Source: Roseibium aquae
Lineage (GTDB): Bacteria > Pseudomonadota > Alphaproteobacteria > Rhizobiales > Stappiaceae
Length of the DNA stretch: 64,000 nucleotides
NCBI RefSeq assembly: GCF_008711285.1
Contig: NZ_VXDC01000005.1
Coordinates: 62,001 to 126,000, forward strand
Direction of reading: 5' to 3'
Shown: in pieces, positions 8,865 through 17,612 of the stretch
How positions within the stretch are numbered: position 1 is the stretch's first letter
How the letters are laid out: each line of letters starts with the position of its first letter
Made by a program: the position numbers and the translations under genes
Notes under the pieces: generated by a model
The model's database searches: none
Seen by the model: the letters and a program-made list of their open reading frames with translations, nothing else
Told to the model about the DNA's origin: nothing

Positions 8865-9955
8865 GCGCATCGAAACCGCCCGCGCCGTTGGAGCCTGACC
8901 GTCTCGCAGCGGCAGTCGAAGCAGGCATTCTCAGCGAGCATCAGGCAGATCGTCTGGCGGAATTCTGGCAAGGCCCGGCCAGCGACTTGCGGTCCTCCGC
9001 TGACTTGACCTTCGCCGACCGCGAAGAAGTCCGGTTCGTCCGAGGCTTTCACGACATCTTCATCAGCATTGGTCTCGTTGTGTTGCTTTTTGGCATGACG
9101 TTTGGCTTGCAGAGTTTCCTTCCCGCCTGGGGAATTGCGGCAGTGATTGCAGGGGCGATCTGGATCCTTGCGGAAGTGTTTTCAAAGCGTATGCGTTTGG
9201 CCTTGCCGTCGTTCCTGCTCAATGTGGCCTTTCTGCCCGCCTTTTTTGCCGCTTGCTTTGGTCTTGTGGTTGACCAGGATCTGTCGGTTCTTGATCAAGG
9301 CGACTGGGTTCATGAAAACGAGGCCGTTCTTGTTCTCCCGGCTATTTTTCTGGTAGCGGCGGCGACTGTCTTGTTCTACTGGCGGTTCAAGGTTCCCGTC
9401 GGCATTGCGGCGATCACGGCAATTGGGCTGTTTCTGGTCGCGATGATCGTTGAGATGATCCTGCCGGGTCTTATCGAGAACAATTCTACGATCTTCTTAT
9501 TGGGATTCGGTCTGGTGACCTTTGCGCTGGCTATGGCCTATGACATGCGCGACCCACAGCGCTTGACCTTGAACTCCGACAAGGCCTTCTGGCTTCACCT
9601 CATGGCAGCCCCCTTGATCGTTCATTCGGTTCTTTCCCTGGTTGCAGACGTTTACGGCGATGGTTCTTTGGCCTATTCGGTCACCGTTATCGTGCTGTTC
9701 CTGGTCCTCGCGGCGATTGCCCTGATCGTGGATCGTCGCGCGCTTCTCGTTTCCGCAATGAGTTATCTCGGTTTTGCCATTGGCTATCTGATTTCCGAGG
9801 CCAATGTGTCGGAAGAGGCTGCCTTTGCCGCGACCCTTGTGGTTTTGGGTGGTTTTATCCTTCTGATCGGGTCGGCTTGGCATGTGCTCAGGCGCTTCTT
9901 GTTGCGTCCGTTGGCTGGACAGGCCTTGCTGCACCGCCTGCCGGACCCCAGGTAA
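8861..9955 (+). CDS. multi-pass membrane protein, DUF2157-like, between hslV and hslU
   Basis: A 364-aa protein of unknown function. Residues 1-60 are polar and helical, with the sequence [19 protein letters not shown] near 18-36, which resembles the N-terminal region of DUF2157 membrane proteins. From about residue 63 to 345 there are roughly ten hydrophobic segments with short loops, ending in a basic cytoplasmic tail ([21 protein letters not shown]). There is no signal peptide and no recognisable catalytic motif. It overlaps the hslV stop by 4 bp and ends 41 bp before hslU, so all three genes are likely one transcript. The family name is from memory of the N-terminal pattern and topology; no function should be assumed from it. 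Confidence 0.8.
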   Translation: MSASKPPAPLEPDRLAAAVEAGILSEHQADRLAEFWQGPASDLRSSADLTFADREEVRFVRGFHDIFISIGLVVLLFGMTFGLQSFLPAWGIAAVIAGAIWILAEVFSKRMRLALPSFLLNVAFLPAFFAACFGLVVDQDLSVLDQGDWVHENEAVLVLPAIFLVAAATVLFYWRFKVPVGIAAITAIGLFLVAMIVEMILPGLIENNSTIFLLGFGLVTFALAMAYDMRDPQRLTLNSDKAFWLHLMAAPLIVHSVLSLVADVYGDGSLAYSVTVIVLFLVLAAIALIVDRRALLVSAMSYLGFAIGYLISEANVSEEAAFAATLVVLGGFILLIGSAWHVLRRFLLRPLAGQALLHRLPDPR

Positions 9956-9996
9956 CCGTTACTCTTTTGTCTCCGTACTTGTGTGAAAGAGATTCC

Positions 9997-11301
9997 ATGA
10001 CCGATTTTTCTCCACGTGAGATCGTTTCCGAACTGGACCGTTACATTGTCGGTCAGAAGGACGCCAAAAGGGCCGTCGCGATCGCGTTGCGCAACCGCTG
10101 GCGCCGGCAGCAGCTGGAAGGCCAGATGCGGGAGGAGGTTCTGCCGAAGAACATCCTGATGATCGGGCCGACGGGTGTGGGCAAGACGGAAATCGCGCGG
10201 CGTCTCGCCCGGCTGGCCAATGCGCCCTTCACCAAGGTCGAGGCCACGAAATTCACCGAGGTTGGCTATGTCGGCCGGGACGTGGAGCAGATTGTTCGCG
10301 ATCTTGTGGAGGCGGGCATCAGCATGGTGCGGACCGCAAAGCGGGAATCGGTGAAGGCCAAGGCGCATATTCTGGCTGAGGAGCGGGTGCTCGATGCGCT
10401 CGTGGGCAGCAACGCAAGTCCGGCGACCCGGGAAAGCTTTCGCAAGAAGCTGCGCGAGGGGCAGCTTGACGACAAGGAAATCGACATCGAGGTTCGCGCC
10501 CAGGCACAAATGCCAAGCTTCGAGCTGCCCGGCATGCCGGGCGCCAGCGTAGGTGTGATGAACGTTTCCGACATTCTCGGCAAAGCCTTTGGCGGACAGA
10601 CCAAGACCAAGCGCACAACGGTAAGCGATTCCTACAATCTGCTGATCGAGGAAGAATCCGACAAACTTCTGGACGAGGACAAAATTGTCGAAGAAGCGAT
10701 TTCCCGCGTCGAGAATGCCGGAATCGTTTTCCTCGATGAGATCGACAAGATTTGTGCGCGTGAGGGCCGCGCGGGTGGCGATGTGTCCCGCGAGGGCGTC
10801 CAGCGCGACCTTCTTCCGTTGATCGAAGGTACAGTTGTCTCGACCAAGCACGGTCCGGTCAAGACGGACCACATTCTGTTTATCGCTTCCGGCGCATTTC
10901 ATGTCGCCAAACCGTCCGATCTCCTGCCGGAGTTGCAAGGCCGCTTGCCGATCCGGGTGGAGCTCAAGGCGCTGACACAGGCCGACTTCCGGGCCATCCT
11001 CACTGAGCCCGAGGCCAGCTTGATCAAGCAATATGTCGCGCTTTTGAAGACCGAGGAACTGGAACTGGTCTTCACCGATGACGCAATCGAGGAGATTGCC
11101 TCCATTGCTGTCGATTTGAATGCGTCCGTCGAAAACATCGGGGCCCGGCGCCTGCAAACGGTCATGGAACGGATTCTCGACGAAGTCTCCTTTACCGCGC
11201 CGGACAAGGGTGGCGAACGGGTCGAGATCGACGCGGCCTATGTCCGGGAGAATATCGGGGAGTTGGCGAAGAACGTCGACTTGTCAAAGTTCATTCTTTG
11301 A
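9997..11301 (+). CDS. hslU: ATP-dependent protease ATPase subunit HslU
   Basis: AAA+ unfoldase of the HslVU protease (434 aa). The N-terminus [20 protein letters not shown] is canonical, with Walker [10 protein letters not shown] and Walker [11 protein letters not shown]. The sequence [19 protein letters not shown] contains the pore loop (GYVG), and the C-terminus DLSKFIL is the tail that docks into HslV. An I domain lies between residues about 110 and 240. The ATG at 9997 gives the family N-terminus; an upstream extension to 9877 overlaps the membrane protein and is rejected. Confidence 0.98.
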   Translation: MTDFSPREIVSELDRYIVGQKDAKRAVAIALRNRWRRQQLEGQMREEVLPKNILMIGPTGVGKTEIARRLARLANAPFTKVEATKFTEVGYVGRDVEQIVRDLVEAGISMVRTAKRESVKAKAHILAEERVLDALVGSNASPATRESFRKKLREGQLDDKEIDIEVRAQAQMPSFELPGMPGASVGVMNVSDILGKAFGGQTKTKRTTVSDSYNLLIEEESDKLLDEDKIVEEAISRVENAGIVFLDEIDKICAREGRAGGDVSREGVQRDLLPLIEGTVVSTKHGPVKTDHILFIASGAFHVAKPSDLLPELQGRLPIRVELKALTQADFRAILTEPEASLIKQYVALLKTEELELVFTDDAIEEIASIAVDLNASVENIGARRLQTVMERILDEVSFTAPDKGGERVEIDAAYVRENIGELAKNVDLSKFIL

Positions 11302-11360
11302 AGTACCGCCACCCCGGCTTCGTGCTTGCGATGCCTGGAACCTGATGGCAGCATGCGCGC

Positions 11361-11855
11361 ATGGTAGCAATCCGTAAATCAAATGAAGAAGGTCATCGCC
11401 GGAAGTTTCTGGTGGTGGTCGATGCTACGCCCGAGTGCGACCGGGCCATCGTTTATGCCGCCAAGCGCGCGGCCCGGACGGGGGGAACGGTGCTGCTTTT
11501 GTCGATCATCGCTCCCGATGATTTCCAACACTGGCTCGGCGTTGAGGACATCATGCGGGCCGAGGCGACAGAGGCGGCCCAGGCAACGCTTGCCAAGGCC
11601 GCGGAGCGGGTGCGATCTGTCGCAAGAACCGAGCCGGAAACCGTCATTCGCGAGGGTCAGAGTTCCGATGCGATTCTCGAACTGATCGATGCCGATGCGG
11701 ATATCGCGATTCTGGTGCTGGCCGCCGGAATGGGGTCGGACGGGCCCGGGCCTCTGGTCTCTTCGGTGGCGGGCAAGTCCGCGGGCAGTTTTCCGATCCC
11801 GGTGACAATTGTCCCGGGGAATCTGGATGATGATTCCATCGCGGCACTGGCGTGA
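11361..11855 (+). CDS. universal stress protein (UspA family)
   Basis: Single-domain Usp protein (164 aa). The beta-1 strand and first helix (KFLVVVDATPECDRAIVYAAKRAA) start at about residue 15, and the C-terminal strand FPIPVTIVPG closes the fold. The usual ATP-binding GxxGxG region is replaced by a degenerate GMGSDGPGP stretch, so nucleotide binding is uncertain. It lies 59 bp after hslU on the same strand and may share stress induction with hslVU, though no promoter or terminator between them is clear. Confidence 0.82.
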   Translation: MVAIRKSNEEGHRRKFLVVVDATPECDRAIVYAAKRAARTGGTVLLLSIIAPDDFQHWLGVEDIMRAEATEAAQATLAKAAERVRSVARTEPETVIREGQSSDAILELIDADADIAILVLAAGMGSDGPGPLVSSVAGKSAGSFPIPVTIVPGNLDDDSIAALA

Positions 11856-12091
11856 AATGTGGATGCCGGCCAGTCGGTATGGGGTCGGACCAGTTGATTT
11901 ATAGGCCGGATCGCCTATCTAGTTTTTAACAGTTCCAATGAAGCGCGATATGCGATATAAACTATCGTAATTCTACGATGAATAGTCAGAGGGGCGAGGT
12001 TGTGATCTTTCCGGTCCTCGACCATCGTATCTCAGTATGAAGCAAGCCGCCGGCAAGCCGACGACGTTCCAACGGCGCAAGGAAACCCGTC
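11856..12091. other. AT-rich control region upstream of nfu
   Basis: 236 bp without a gene. It contains a direct repeat of GCGATAT (11945-11951 and 11952-11958) immediately before a perfect palindrome (11964-11979). The region is visibly richer in A and T than the flanking genes, consistent with a promoter zone for nfu. Confidence 0.5.
11964..11979. promoter_or_regulatory. palindrome ATCGTA-N4-TACGAT upstream of nfu, candidate operator
   Basis: Perfect 6-bp inverted repeat with a 4-bp spacer (ATTC), 112 bp upstream of the nfu start. The position and symmetry suit a dimeric transcription factor. I do not recognise it as a Fur, Irr or RirA box, so the binding protein is unknown. Confidence 0.4.
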
Positions 12092-12652
12092 ATGTTCATT
12101 CAGACCGAAGCGACCCCGAACCCCGCGACCCTCAAGTTCCTGCCCGGACGGATCGTGCTGGAAACTGGAACCTATGATTTCACGTCCCCCGCAGATGCCT
12201 CTGTTTCGCCGCTCGCTGAAAAGATGTTTCAAATTCCCGGGGTGGCGGCGATCTTCTTTGGCTACGACTTCATTACAGTGACCAAGAAGGAAGACACGGA
12301 TTGGCAGCACATGAAGCCGGCCATCCTTGGCGCGATCATGGAGCAGTTCATGTCCGGCCAGCCGGTGATTACCACCGGCGAGGCGGAGGACATCGAAGAA
12401 GGCGAGTTCTTCGAGGCGGCCGATGAACAGACCGTTACAGTGATCAAGGATCTTCTGGAGACCCGGGTGCGACCGGCCGTTGCTCAAGATGGCGGCGACA
12501 TCACGTTCAAGGGCTTCAAGGAAGGGGTGGTGTACCTGTCCATGCGCGGTGCTTGCGCCGGCTGTCCGTCTTCGACCGCAACGCTGCAGCATGGTATCCA
12601 GAACCTTTTGAAGCATTTTGTCCCGGAAGTGCAGGAAGTCCGCCCGATTTAA
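12092..12652 (+). CDS. Nfu/NifU-type iron-sulfur cluster scaffold or carrier protein
   Basis: 186-aa protein with an N-terminal Nfu_N domain (MFIQTEATPNPATLKFLPG, residues 1 to about 87) and a C-terminal NifU domain (about 112-180). The cluster-binding cysteines C155 and C158 are in RGACAGCPSS. Such proteins assemble or deliver [4Fe-4S] clusters to apo-enzymes and resemble mitochondrial NFU1. AAGGAA upstream of the ATG at 12092 supports the start. It is a single gene followed by a terminator-like hairpin and a tandem repeat. A palindrome upstream hints at regulation. Confidence 0.93.
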   Translation: MFIQTEATPNPATLKFLPGRIVLETGTYDFTSPADASVSPLAEKMFQIPGVAAIFFGYDFITVTKKEDTDWQHMKPAILGAIMEQFMSGQPVITTGEAEDIEEGEFFEAADEQTVTVIKDLLETRVRPAVAQDGGDITFKGFKEGVVYLSMRGACAGCPSSTATLQHGIQNLLKHFVPEVQEVRPI

Positions 12653-12732
12653 CGGCCGGCGCCGTGAACCGGAAAAGCCGGAGGGGATGGCCTCCGGCTC
12701 AGACCGCCGACACAGGTGCAACTGGCGCTATA

Positions 12733-12840
12733 CCTCATCTTGAGGTGCGAAGCGGAGCGAAGCCTCGAAAGATTGGCAGCCAACATAAAGGGACGCTGCT
12801 GATCCTTCGAGACGGTCCTGCTGACCTCCTCAGGATGAGG
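12733..12840. repeat. intergenic inverted-repeat element, copy 1
   Basis: 108-bp element that begins CCTCATCTTGAGG and ends CCTCAGGATGAGG. Its left arm, with CCTCGAAAGATTGGCAGC, pairs with the right arm, GCTGCTGATCCTTCGAGAC, around a central CAACATAAAGGGAC. It resembles the small palindromic repeats with CCTCATcCTGAGG and CTTCGAGAC ends that are scattered between genes in many Hyphomicrobiales. That comparison is from memory. Confidence 0.75.
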
Positions 12841-12925
12841 GGATCGACAAGCCTATTAATCATTCCAAAGCCGGAGGGCATGGCCGGTGGCTCAGACCGC
12901 CGACACAGGTGCCGCTGGTGCCGTG

Positions 12926-13033
12926 CCTCATCTTGAGGTGCGAAGCGGAGCGAAGCCTCGAAAGATTGGCAGCCAACATAAAGGGGCGCTGCTGATCCTT
13001 CGAGACGGTCCTGCTGACCTCCTCAGGATGAGG
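12926..13033. repeat. intergenic inverted-repeat element, copy 2
   Basis: Second copy of the 108-bp element, offset 193 bp from the first. The element itself differs by about one base (GGGGCG against GGGACG), whereas the spacer between elements is more diverged. The near identity suggests a recent duplication. Confidence 0.75.
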
Positions 13034-13060
13034 GGATCTACAAGCCTTGTTGATCATTCC

Positions 13061-13090
13061 AAAGCCGGAGGGCATGGCCTCCGGCTTTTT
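13061..13090 (+). terminator. terminator hairpin at the end of the repeat region
   Basis: 11-bp stem AAAGCCGGAGG / CCTCCGGCTTT (13061-13071 and 13078-13088) with a 6-nt loop and TTTTT after the plus-strand arm. It can act for nfu on the plus strand and, with its A/T-rich other side, for gpmA on the minus strand. A matching hairpin lacking the T-run sits at 12675-12700. Confidence 0.75.
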
Positions 13091-13111
13091 GTTGCAATTG
13101 GACCGGTCTTT

Positions 13112-13732
13112 TCAGGCGGCCAGATCCTGGACGCTCTGGACGTTGCCCTCTTCATCGAGCCGATAGATGATTGGCGCGCCAGTTCCCAGCTCACGCTTGA
13201 GGATTTCCTCGCTGGACAGGTTTTCCAGTTCCATGATCAGGGCGCGCAAGGAATTGCCGTGAGCTGCAATGATTGTCCGGTTGCCCTGCAGGACGCGCGG
13301 CAGGATTTCCGCGTGATAGTAGGGGAGCACGCGTTCTGCCGTCATCTTGAGGCTTTCACCGCCGGGCGGGGGAACATCGAAGGAGCGGCGCCAGATGTGC
13401 ACTTGCTCCTCGCCGAACTTCTCTCTCGCCTCGTCCTTGTTCATGCCGGTGATGTCGCCGTAGTCGCGTTCATTCAGCGCCTGATCCCGGATTGTGGTCA
13501 AGCCTGTCTGGCCAAGTTCGGCGAGTATGAGGTCGAGTGTCTTTTGGGCCCTGCTCAGGTTGGACGTGAACGCGATATCGAATTCCAGCTTGAGATCCTT
13601 CAGCTGTTGTCCGGCCTCGATCGCTTCCGAAACACCTTTTTCAGTCAGGCCCGGATCTTTCCAGCCCGTGAACAGGTTTTTCAGGTTCCATTCGCTTTGG
13701 CCGTGCCGCACGAGCACCAGAAGCCGTTCCAT
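13112..13732 (-). CDS. gpmA: 2,3-bisphosphoglycerate-dependent phosphoglycerate mutase
   Basis: Interconverts 3- and 2-phosphoglycerate in glycolysis and gluconeogenesis (206 aa, the short alphaproteobacterial form). The phosphohistidine motif VRHGQSEWN has H10 as nucleophile; [14 protein letters not shown] and the second histidine in [10 protein letters not shown] complete the active site. GGAG about 8 nt before the ATG supports the start. It is 26 bp downstream of dapB on the same strand, so a dapB-gpmA operon is likely. Confidence 0.95.
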   Translation of the reverse strand: MERLLVLVRHGQSEWNLKNLFTGWKDPGLTEKGVSEAIEAGQQLKDLKLEFDIAFTSNLSRAQKTLDLILAELGQTGLTTIRDQALNERDYGDITGMNKDEAREKFGEEQVHIWRRSFDVPPPGGESLKMTAERVLPYYHAEILPRVLQGNRTIIAAHGNSLRALIMELENLSSEEILKRELGTGAPIIYRLDEEGNVQSVQDLAA

Positions 13733-13758
13733 TCTCGTCTCCGTTCGTATCCGGCGTA

Positions 13759-14571
13759 TCAGTCCCGCAGACCGAGGACATCCGCCATCGTGTAAAAACC
13801 CGGTTTCTGATCAAACGCCCACAGCGCGGCTCTGGCGGCGCCCCGGGCGAACAACTGGCGGTCTTCGGCCCTGTGGGTGAGTTCGATGCGCTCTCCGCCG
13901 CCCGCGAGGATAACCGTATGCTCGCCAATCACGCCGCCTCCGCGCAAGGTCGCAAACCCGATGGATCCGGTCTCCCGTTCGCCTGTGATGCCATCGCGCA
14001 CCCGGACGGAATGCTGGGCGAGGTCGATCCCGCGGCCTTCAGCCGCCGCTTCTCCCAGAAGAAGCGCGGTACCCGATGGCGCGTCGACCTTGTGGCGGTG
14101 GTGCATTTCGAGCACCTCGATATCATAATCGCTGTCCAAGGCTGCGGCAGCCTTGCGCACGAGGCTGGCGAGAAGATTGACGCCGAGGCTCATGTTTCCC
14201 GATTTGACGATCCGGGCGTGGCGCGCGGCTGCGAGCAATGGCTCGTCCTCGCCCTCGCTCCAGCCCGTCGTGCCGATCACATGCACAATGCGGGCCTGGG
14301 CGGCGAGTTCGGCAAATTCCAATGTGGCTTTGGGAGCGGTGAAATCCAGAACCGCGTCGGTTGCGGCGAAAACGGGCAAGGCGTCATCGGTAACAGTCAC
14401 ATCCAGTTTGCCGACCCCGGCAAGGTCTCCGGCGTCTTTTCCCAGAGCGTCGGAGCCAGGGCGTTCAACGGCACCGGTCAGGCGCATTCCAGATGCTTCG
14501 GCAACGGCCCCGACCAGAGCTTTTCCCATCCGTCCGCCCGCGCCGACAACCGCAACTCTCATCTCGCCCAT
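13759..14571 (-). CDS. dapB: 4-hydroxy-tetrahydrodipicolinate reductase DapB
   Basis: NAD(P)H-dependent reductase in lysine and diaminopimelate synthesis. The Rossmann loop [11 protein letters not shown] is at the N-terminus and the catalytic/substrate motif [15 protein letters not shown] is in the middle. The ATG at 14571 (270 aa) has GGAG 7 nt upstream; a second in-frame ATG three codons later (MRVAVV) is also possible, and the longer frame to 14628 is unlikely. It sits between pnp (behind a terminator) and gpmA. Confidence 0.96.
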   Translation of the reverse strand: MGEMRVAVVGAGGRMGKALVGAVAEASGMRLTGAVERPGSDALGKDAGDLAGVGKLDVTVTDDALPVFAATDAVLDFTAPKATLEFAELAAQARIVHVIGTTGWSEGEDEPLLAAARHARIVKSGNMSLGVNLLASLVRKAAAALDSDYDIEVLEMHHRHKVDAPSGTALLLGEAAAEGRGIDLAQHSVRVRDGITGERETGSIGFATLRGGGVIGEHTVILAGGGERIELTHRAEDRQLFARGAARAALWAFDQKPGFYTMADVLGLRD

Positions 14572-14675
14572 TCCAGATCTCCGCCTGTTCCGCCGATGCG
14601 GGTATATCAGCTTCATACCCGCGGGCAAATGGCCGGCGCGCGCCTGCGCGAAGAAAACGGGGGCCTGCCGGCCAC

Positions 14676-14708
14676 GAAAAAGGGCGGCAGACCGAAGCCT
14701 GCCGCCCT
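14676..14708 (-). terminator. Rho-independent terminator of pnp
   Basis: Perfect 10-bp stem AGGGCGGCAG / CTGCCGCCCT (14681-14690 and 14699-14708) with an 8-nt loop, followed on the minus strand by a run of T. It lies 27 bp after the pnp stop and separates rpsO-pnp from dapB-gpmA. Confidence 0.85.
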
Positions 14709-14734
14709 GTTGTTCAATCGAACGATGGAAAACC

Positions 14735-16858
14735 TTAGGCTTCCTCTTTCTCGATTTCCTTGCCGGTGGCCTGGTCGACGACCTTCATGGACAGGCGAAC
14801 CTTGCCGCGCTCATCGAAGCCCATCAGCTTGACCCAGACCTTGTCGCCTTCCTTGACCACGTCGGTGGTCTTCGCCACCTTGGTTGGGGCAAGCTGGGAA
14901 ATATGCACCAGACCATCCTTTGCGCCGAAGAAGTTCACGAACGCACCGAAGTCGACACACTTCACAACCGTACCTTCGTAGATCACGCCGACTTCAGGCT
15001 CGGCCGCGATAGAATTGATCCAGTTGACGGCGGCCTTGATCGCCTTGCCGTCGGAAGAGGCGATCTTGACGGTGCCGTCATCCTCGATGTTGACCTTCGC
15101 GCCGGTCTTCTCGACAATCTCGCGGATAACCTTGCCGCCCGAACCGATGACTTCGCGGATCTTGTCGACCGGGATCTTCATCATTTCGATGCGCGGGGCA
15201 TGTTCGCCGAGTTCAGAACGGGCTTGCGTGATCGCGTTGGCCATTTCACCCAGAATATGAACACGCCCGTCCTTGGCCTGGGCCAGGGCGACCTTCATGA
15301 TCTCTTCGGTGATGCCGTCGATCTTGATGTCCATCTGCAGCGAGGTGATGCCGTTCTCGGAGCCGGCCACCTTGAAGTCCATATCGCCGAGGTGGTCTTC
15401 ATCACCCAGGATGTCGGACAGGACGGCGAAACGGTCGCCTTCCTTGATCAGACCCATGGCGATGCCGGCGACCGGGGCTTTCAGCGGCACACCGGCATCC
15501 ATCAGCGCCAGCGAGGTGCCGCAGACGGTCGCCATGGAGGAGGAGCCGTTCGACTCCGTGATCTCGGACACGACCCGCAGCGTGTACGGGAACTCGTGGT
15601 GCGCGGGCAGCATCGGATTGATCGCGCGCCAGGCCAGCTTGCCGTGGCCGATTTCGCGGCGGCCGGGGGATCCCATGCGTCCGGTTTCGCCGACCGAGTA
15701 CGGCGGGAAGTTGTAATGCAGCATGAAGTGCGCCTTCACGGTGCCTTCCAGCAGATCAATGAACTGCTCGTCTTCCCCGGTGCCCAGCGTGGCAACGACA
15801 AGGCCTTGCGTTTCACCGCGGGTGAACAGCGCGGAGCCGTGAGCGCGCGGAAGAATGCCGACTTCGGACGAAATCTGGCGAACGGTCGACAGGTCACGCC
15901 CATCGATCCGGGTGCCTGTGTCGAGGATCGCGCCGCGGACAATCTCGGCTTCCAGCTTCTTGAACTGTTCGCCCAGGACGGTGCCTTCGATGGCTTCGCC
16001 TTCGGCCGCATTGGTGATCAGAGCCTCGACAACCTTCGCCTTCGCCGCATCGACCGCAGCCTTGCGTTCGGTCTTGGAAGTGATCGTGTAGGCGGCCTTC
16101 AGATCGTCTGCGGCAATGTCCTTGACTTTGGCAAAGACGGCTGAACGGTCGACCGGCTGGAAATCACGCGCTTCCTTGGCAGCCGCTTCGGCCAGCTTGA
16201 TGATCGCGTCGATCACGGTCTGGAAGCCCCTGTGACCGAACATCACGGCTCCCAGCATGGTGTCTTCGTCCAGTTCCTTGGCCTCGGATTCCACCATGAG
16301 AACCGCATCGGATGTTCCGGCCACCACGAGGTCGAGCGAGGATTCCGGCATGTCATCGACAAGCGGATTCAACACATATTCGCCGTTGATGTAGCCGACG
16401 CGGGCGCCGCCGATCGGACCCATGAAGGGGATACCGGAGATGGTCAGCGCTGCCGATGCTGCGACCAGAGACAGGATGTCCGGCGCGTTTTCCATGTCAT
16501 GGGACAGCACAGTGATGACGACCTGCGTGTCGTTCTTGTATCCGTCCGGGAACAGCGGGCGGATCGGCCGGTCTATGAGGCGAGATGTGAGGGTTTCATG
16601 CTCGCTCGGGCGTCCTTCCCGCTTGAAGTAGCCGCCCGGGATCTTGCCAGCGGCGAACGCTTTTTCCTGATAGTTGACGGTGAGGGGGAAGAAGTCCTGG
16701 CCAGGCTTCGGCTCTTTCGCCGAGACGACGGTGGCAAGAACTTTTGTCTCACCGTAGGACGCCATGACGGCGCCGTCGGCCTGGCGGGCAACTTTGCCCG
16801 TCTCGAGGACCAGCGGGCGACCGCCCCAGTCCACTTCCACGCGATGAATATCGAACAT
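14735..16858 (-). CDS. pnp: polyribonucleotide nucleotidyltransferase (PNPase)
   Basis: Phosphorolytic 3'-5' exoribonuclease and degradosome component (707 aa). Two RNase PH domains are present, the second with the GETQ motif near [18 protein letters not shown] domain follows ([22 protein letters not shown]), then an S1 domain ([28 protein letters not shown]). The start [16 protein letters not shown] is standard. It follows rpsO on the minus strand, the widespread rpsO-pnp arrangement, but a hairpin lies between them, so the two may be partly uncoupled or processed. Confidence 0.98.
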   Translation of the reverse strand: MFDIHRVEVDWGGRPLVLETGKVARQADGAVMASYGETKVLATVVSAKEPKPGQDFFPLTVNYQEKAFAAGKIPGGYFKREGRPSEHETLTSRLIDRPIRPLFPDGYKNDTQVVITVLSHDMENAPDILSLVAASAALTISGIPFMGPIGGARVGYINGEYVLNPLVDDMPESSLDLVVAGTSDAVLMVESEAKELDEDTMLGAVMFGHRGFQTVIDAIIKLAEAAAKEARDFQPVDRSAVFAKVKDIAADDLKAAYTITSKTERKAAVDAAKAKVVEALITNAAEGEAIEGTVLGEQFKKLEAEIVRGAILDTGTRIDGRDLSTVRQISSEVGILPRAHGSALFTRGETQGLVVATLGTGEDEQFIDLLEGTVKAHFMLHYNFPPYSVGETGRMGSPGRREIGHGKLAWRAINPMLPAHHEFPYTLRVVSEITESNGSSSMATVCGTSLALMDAGVPLKAPVAGIAMGLIKEGDRFAVLSDILGDEDHLGDMDFKVAGSENGITSLQMDIKIDGITEEIMKVALAQAKDGRVHILGEMANAITQARSELGEHAPRIEMMKIPVDKIREVIGSGGKVIREIVEKTGAKVNIEDDGTVKIASSDGKAIKAAVNWINSIAAEPEVGVIYEGTVVKCVDFGAFVNFFGAKDGLVHISQLAPTKVAKTTDVVKEGDKVWVKLMGFDERGKVRLSMKVVDQATGKEIEKEEA

Positions 16859-17055
16859 ACGTGTTCCCTACAGCTGTATCCGTCTGCGCAGGCGGATCGG
16901 ACCGCGGAGAGTGCGCAGAGGTTTTGGTCGGTCGGCCCCGGATGGGCCGGTTACCGCTCGGACAAGCCACGGGCAAGACGACAGGCCGCTTTGACGTTTC
17001 GCTTTCGAAGCGGCCGGCAATCCTGCCCCATGACTGTCACGGATTATCCTATAGT

Positions 17056-17092
17056 AAAACGCGGCGGGCAAATCTACCCACCGCGTTTTTTT
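17056..17092 (-). terminator. rpsO-pnp intergenic hairpin / terminator
   Basis: 13-bp stem of AAAACGCGG and GGG with its complement (17056-17068 and 17078-17090). On the minus-strand RNA the single mismatch becomes a G-U pair, and the stem ends in TTTT. This favours activity in the rpsO direction. It probably limits read-through or serves as a processing site between rpsO and pnp. Confidence 0.65.
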
Positions 17093-17119
17093 AAGCGTCT
17101 TCTGATCGTTAACCGGAGT

Positions 17120-17389
17120 TTAGCGGCGGATGCCGAGACGGGTGATCAGGGTCTTGTAGCGCTCTTCGTTCTTGCCTTTGACATAGTCGAGCAAGGAGCG
17201 GCGCTGAGCGACCATCTTCAAAAGGCCACGGCGGGAGTGGTTGTCCTTGTTGTGCCCCTTGAAGTGTTCCGTAAGGTTGTTGATCCGCTCGGTCAGAATC
17301 GCCACCTGGACTTCCGGGGAGCCGGTGTCGCCTTCATTGGTGGCGTATTCTTTGATAAGCTCGGCTTTGCGCTCTGCAGTAATCGACAT
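17120..17389 (-). CDS. rpsO: 30S ribosomal protein S15
   Basis: Small-subunit protein that binds 16S rRNA early in assembly (89 aa, exact family length). The start [32 protein letters not shown] and the core [23 protein letters not shown] are diagnostic. The ATG at 17389 follows AAGGAAA; the longer frame to 17470 is not real. Located upstream of pnp and downstream of the truB-infB block on the same strand, although the cyclase/oxidase pair is inserted between truB and rpsO. Confidence 0.98.
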   Translation of the reverse strand: MSITAERKAELIKEYATNEGDTGSPEVQVAILTERINNLTEHFKGHNKDNHSRRGLLKMVAQRRSLLDYVKGKNEERYKTLITRLGIRR

Positions 17390-17612
17390 CGGGTTTCCTT
17401 TCGAATTGGACCGGGTTGGCCCCGGTACGTTGACATGGCCGCACATGCGGCATGCCCCCTCCGGATCCATAAGCCGAGATGTCGGTCAGCGAAGGGAGAG
17501 GGGACAAGCGCGGGCAATCGCCCGGCAGGCGGCCCTTATGACGGAAAACGAGCGAAAAAGCCAGACTTTCTTTGATGTGTCTTGGGATGCGCCGCCGCTG
17601 ACCTTGGGCGGC

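Larger units (their letters stand above)
12653..13111. other. gene-free region of 459 bp holding a tandem duplication
   Basis: No credible gene; open frames across it lack start signals and change nothing in their neighbours. It carries two tandem copies of a roughly 193-bp unit (12674-12866 and 12867-13060) and a terminator at 13061-13090. Each unit starts with a terminator-half sequence (AAAGCCGGAGG) and contains a 108-bp inverted-repeat element. Confidence 0.8.

Noticed and set aside
12653..13111. Possible CRISPR array
   Set aside because: Only two long units of about 193 bp, with internal inverted repeats and no short direct repeats with unique spacers; no cas genes nearby.
12887..13795. 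302-codon open frame across the tandem repeat and gpmA
   Set aside because: The first third is repeat sequence and the rest mirrors gpmA on the other strand.
14153..16144. 663-codon open frame antisense to pnp and dapB
   Set aside because: Crosses a terminator and two conserved genes; the translated sequence has no family features.
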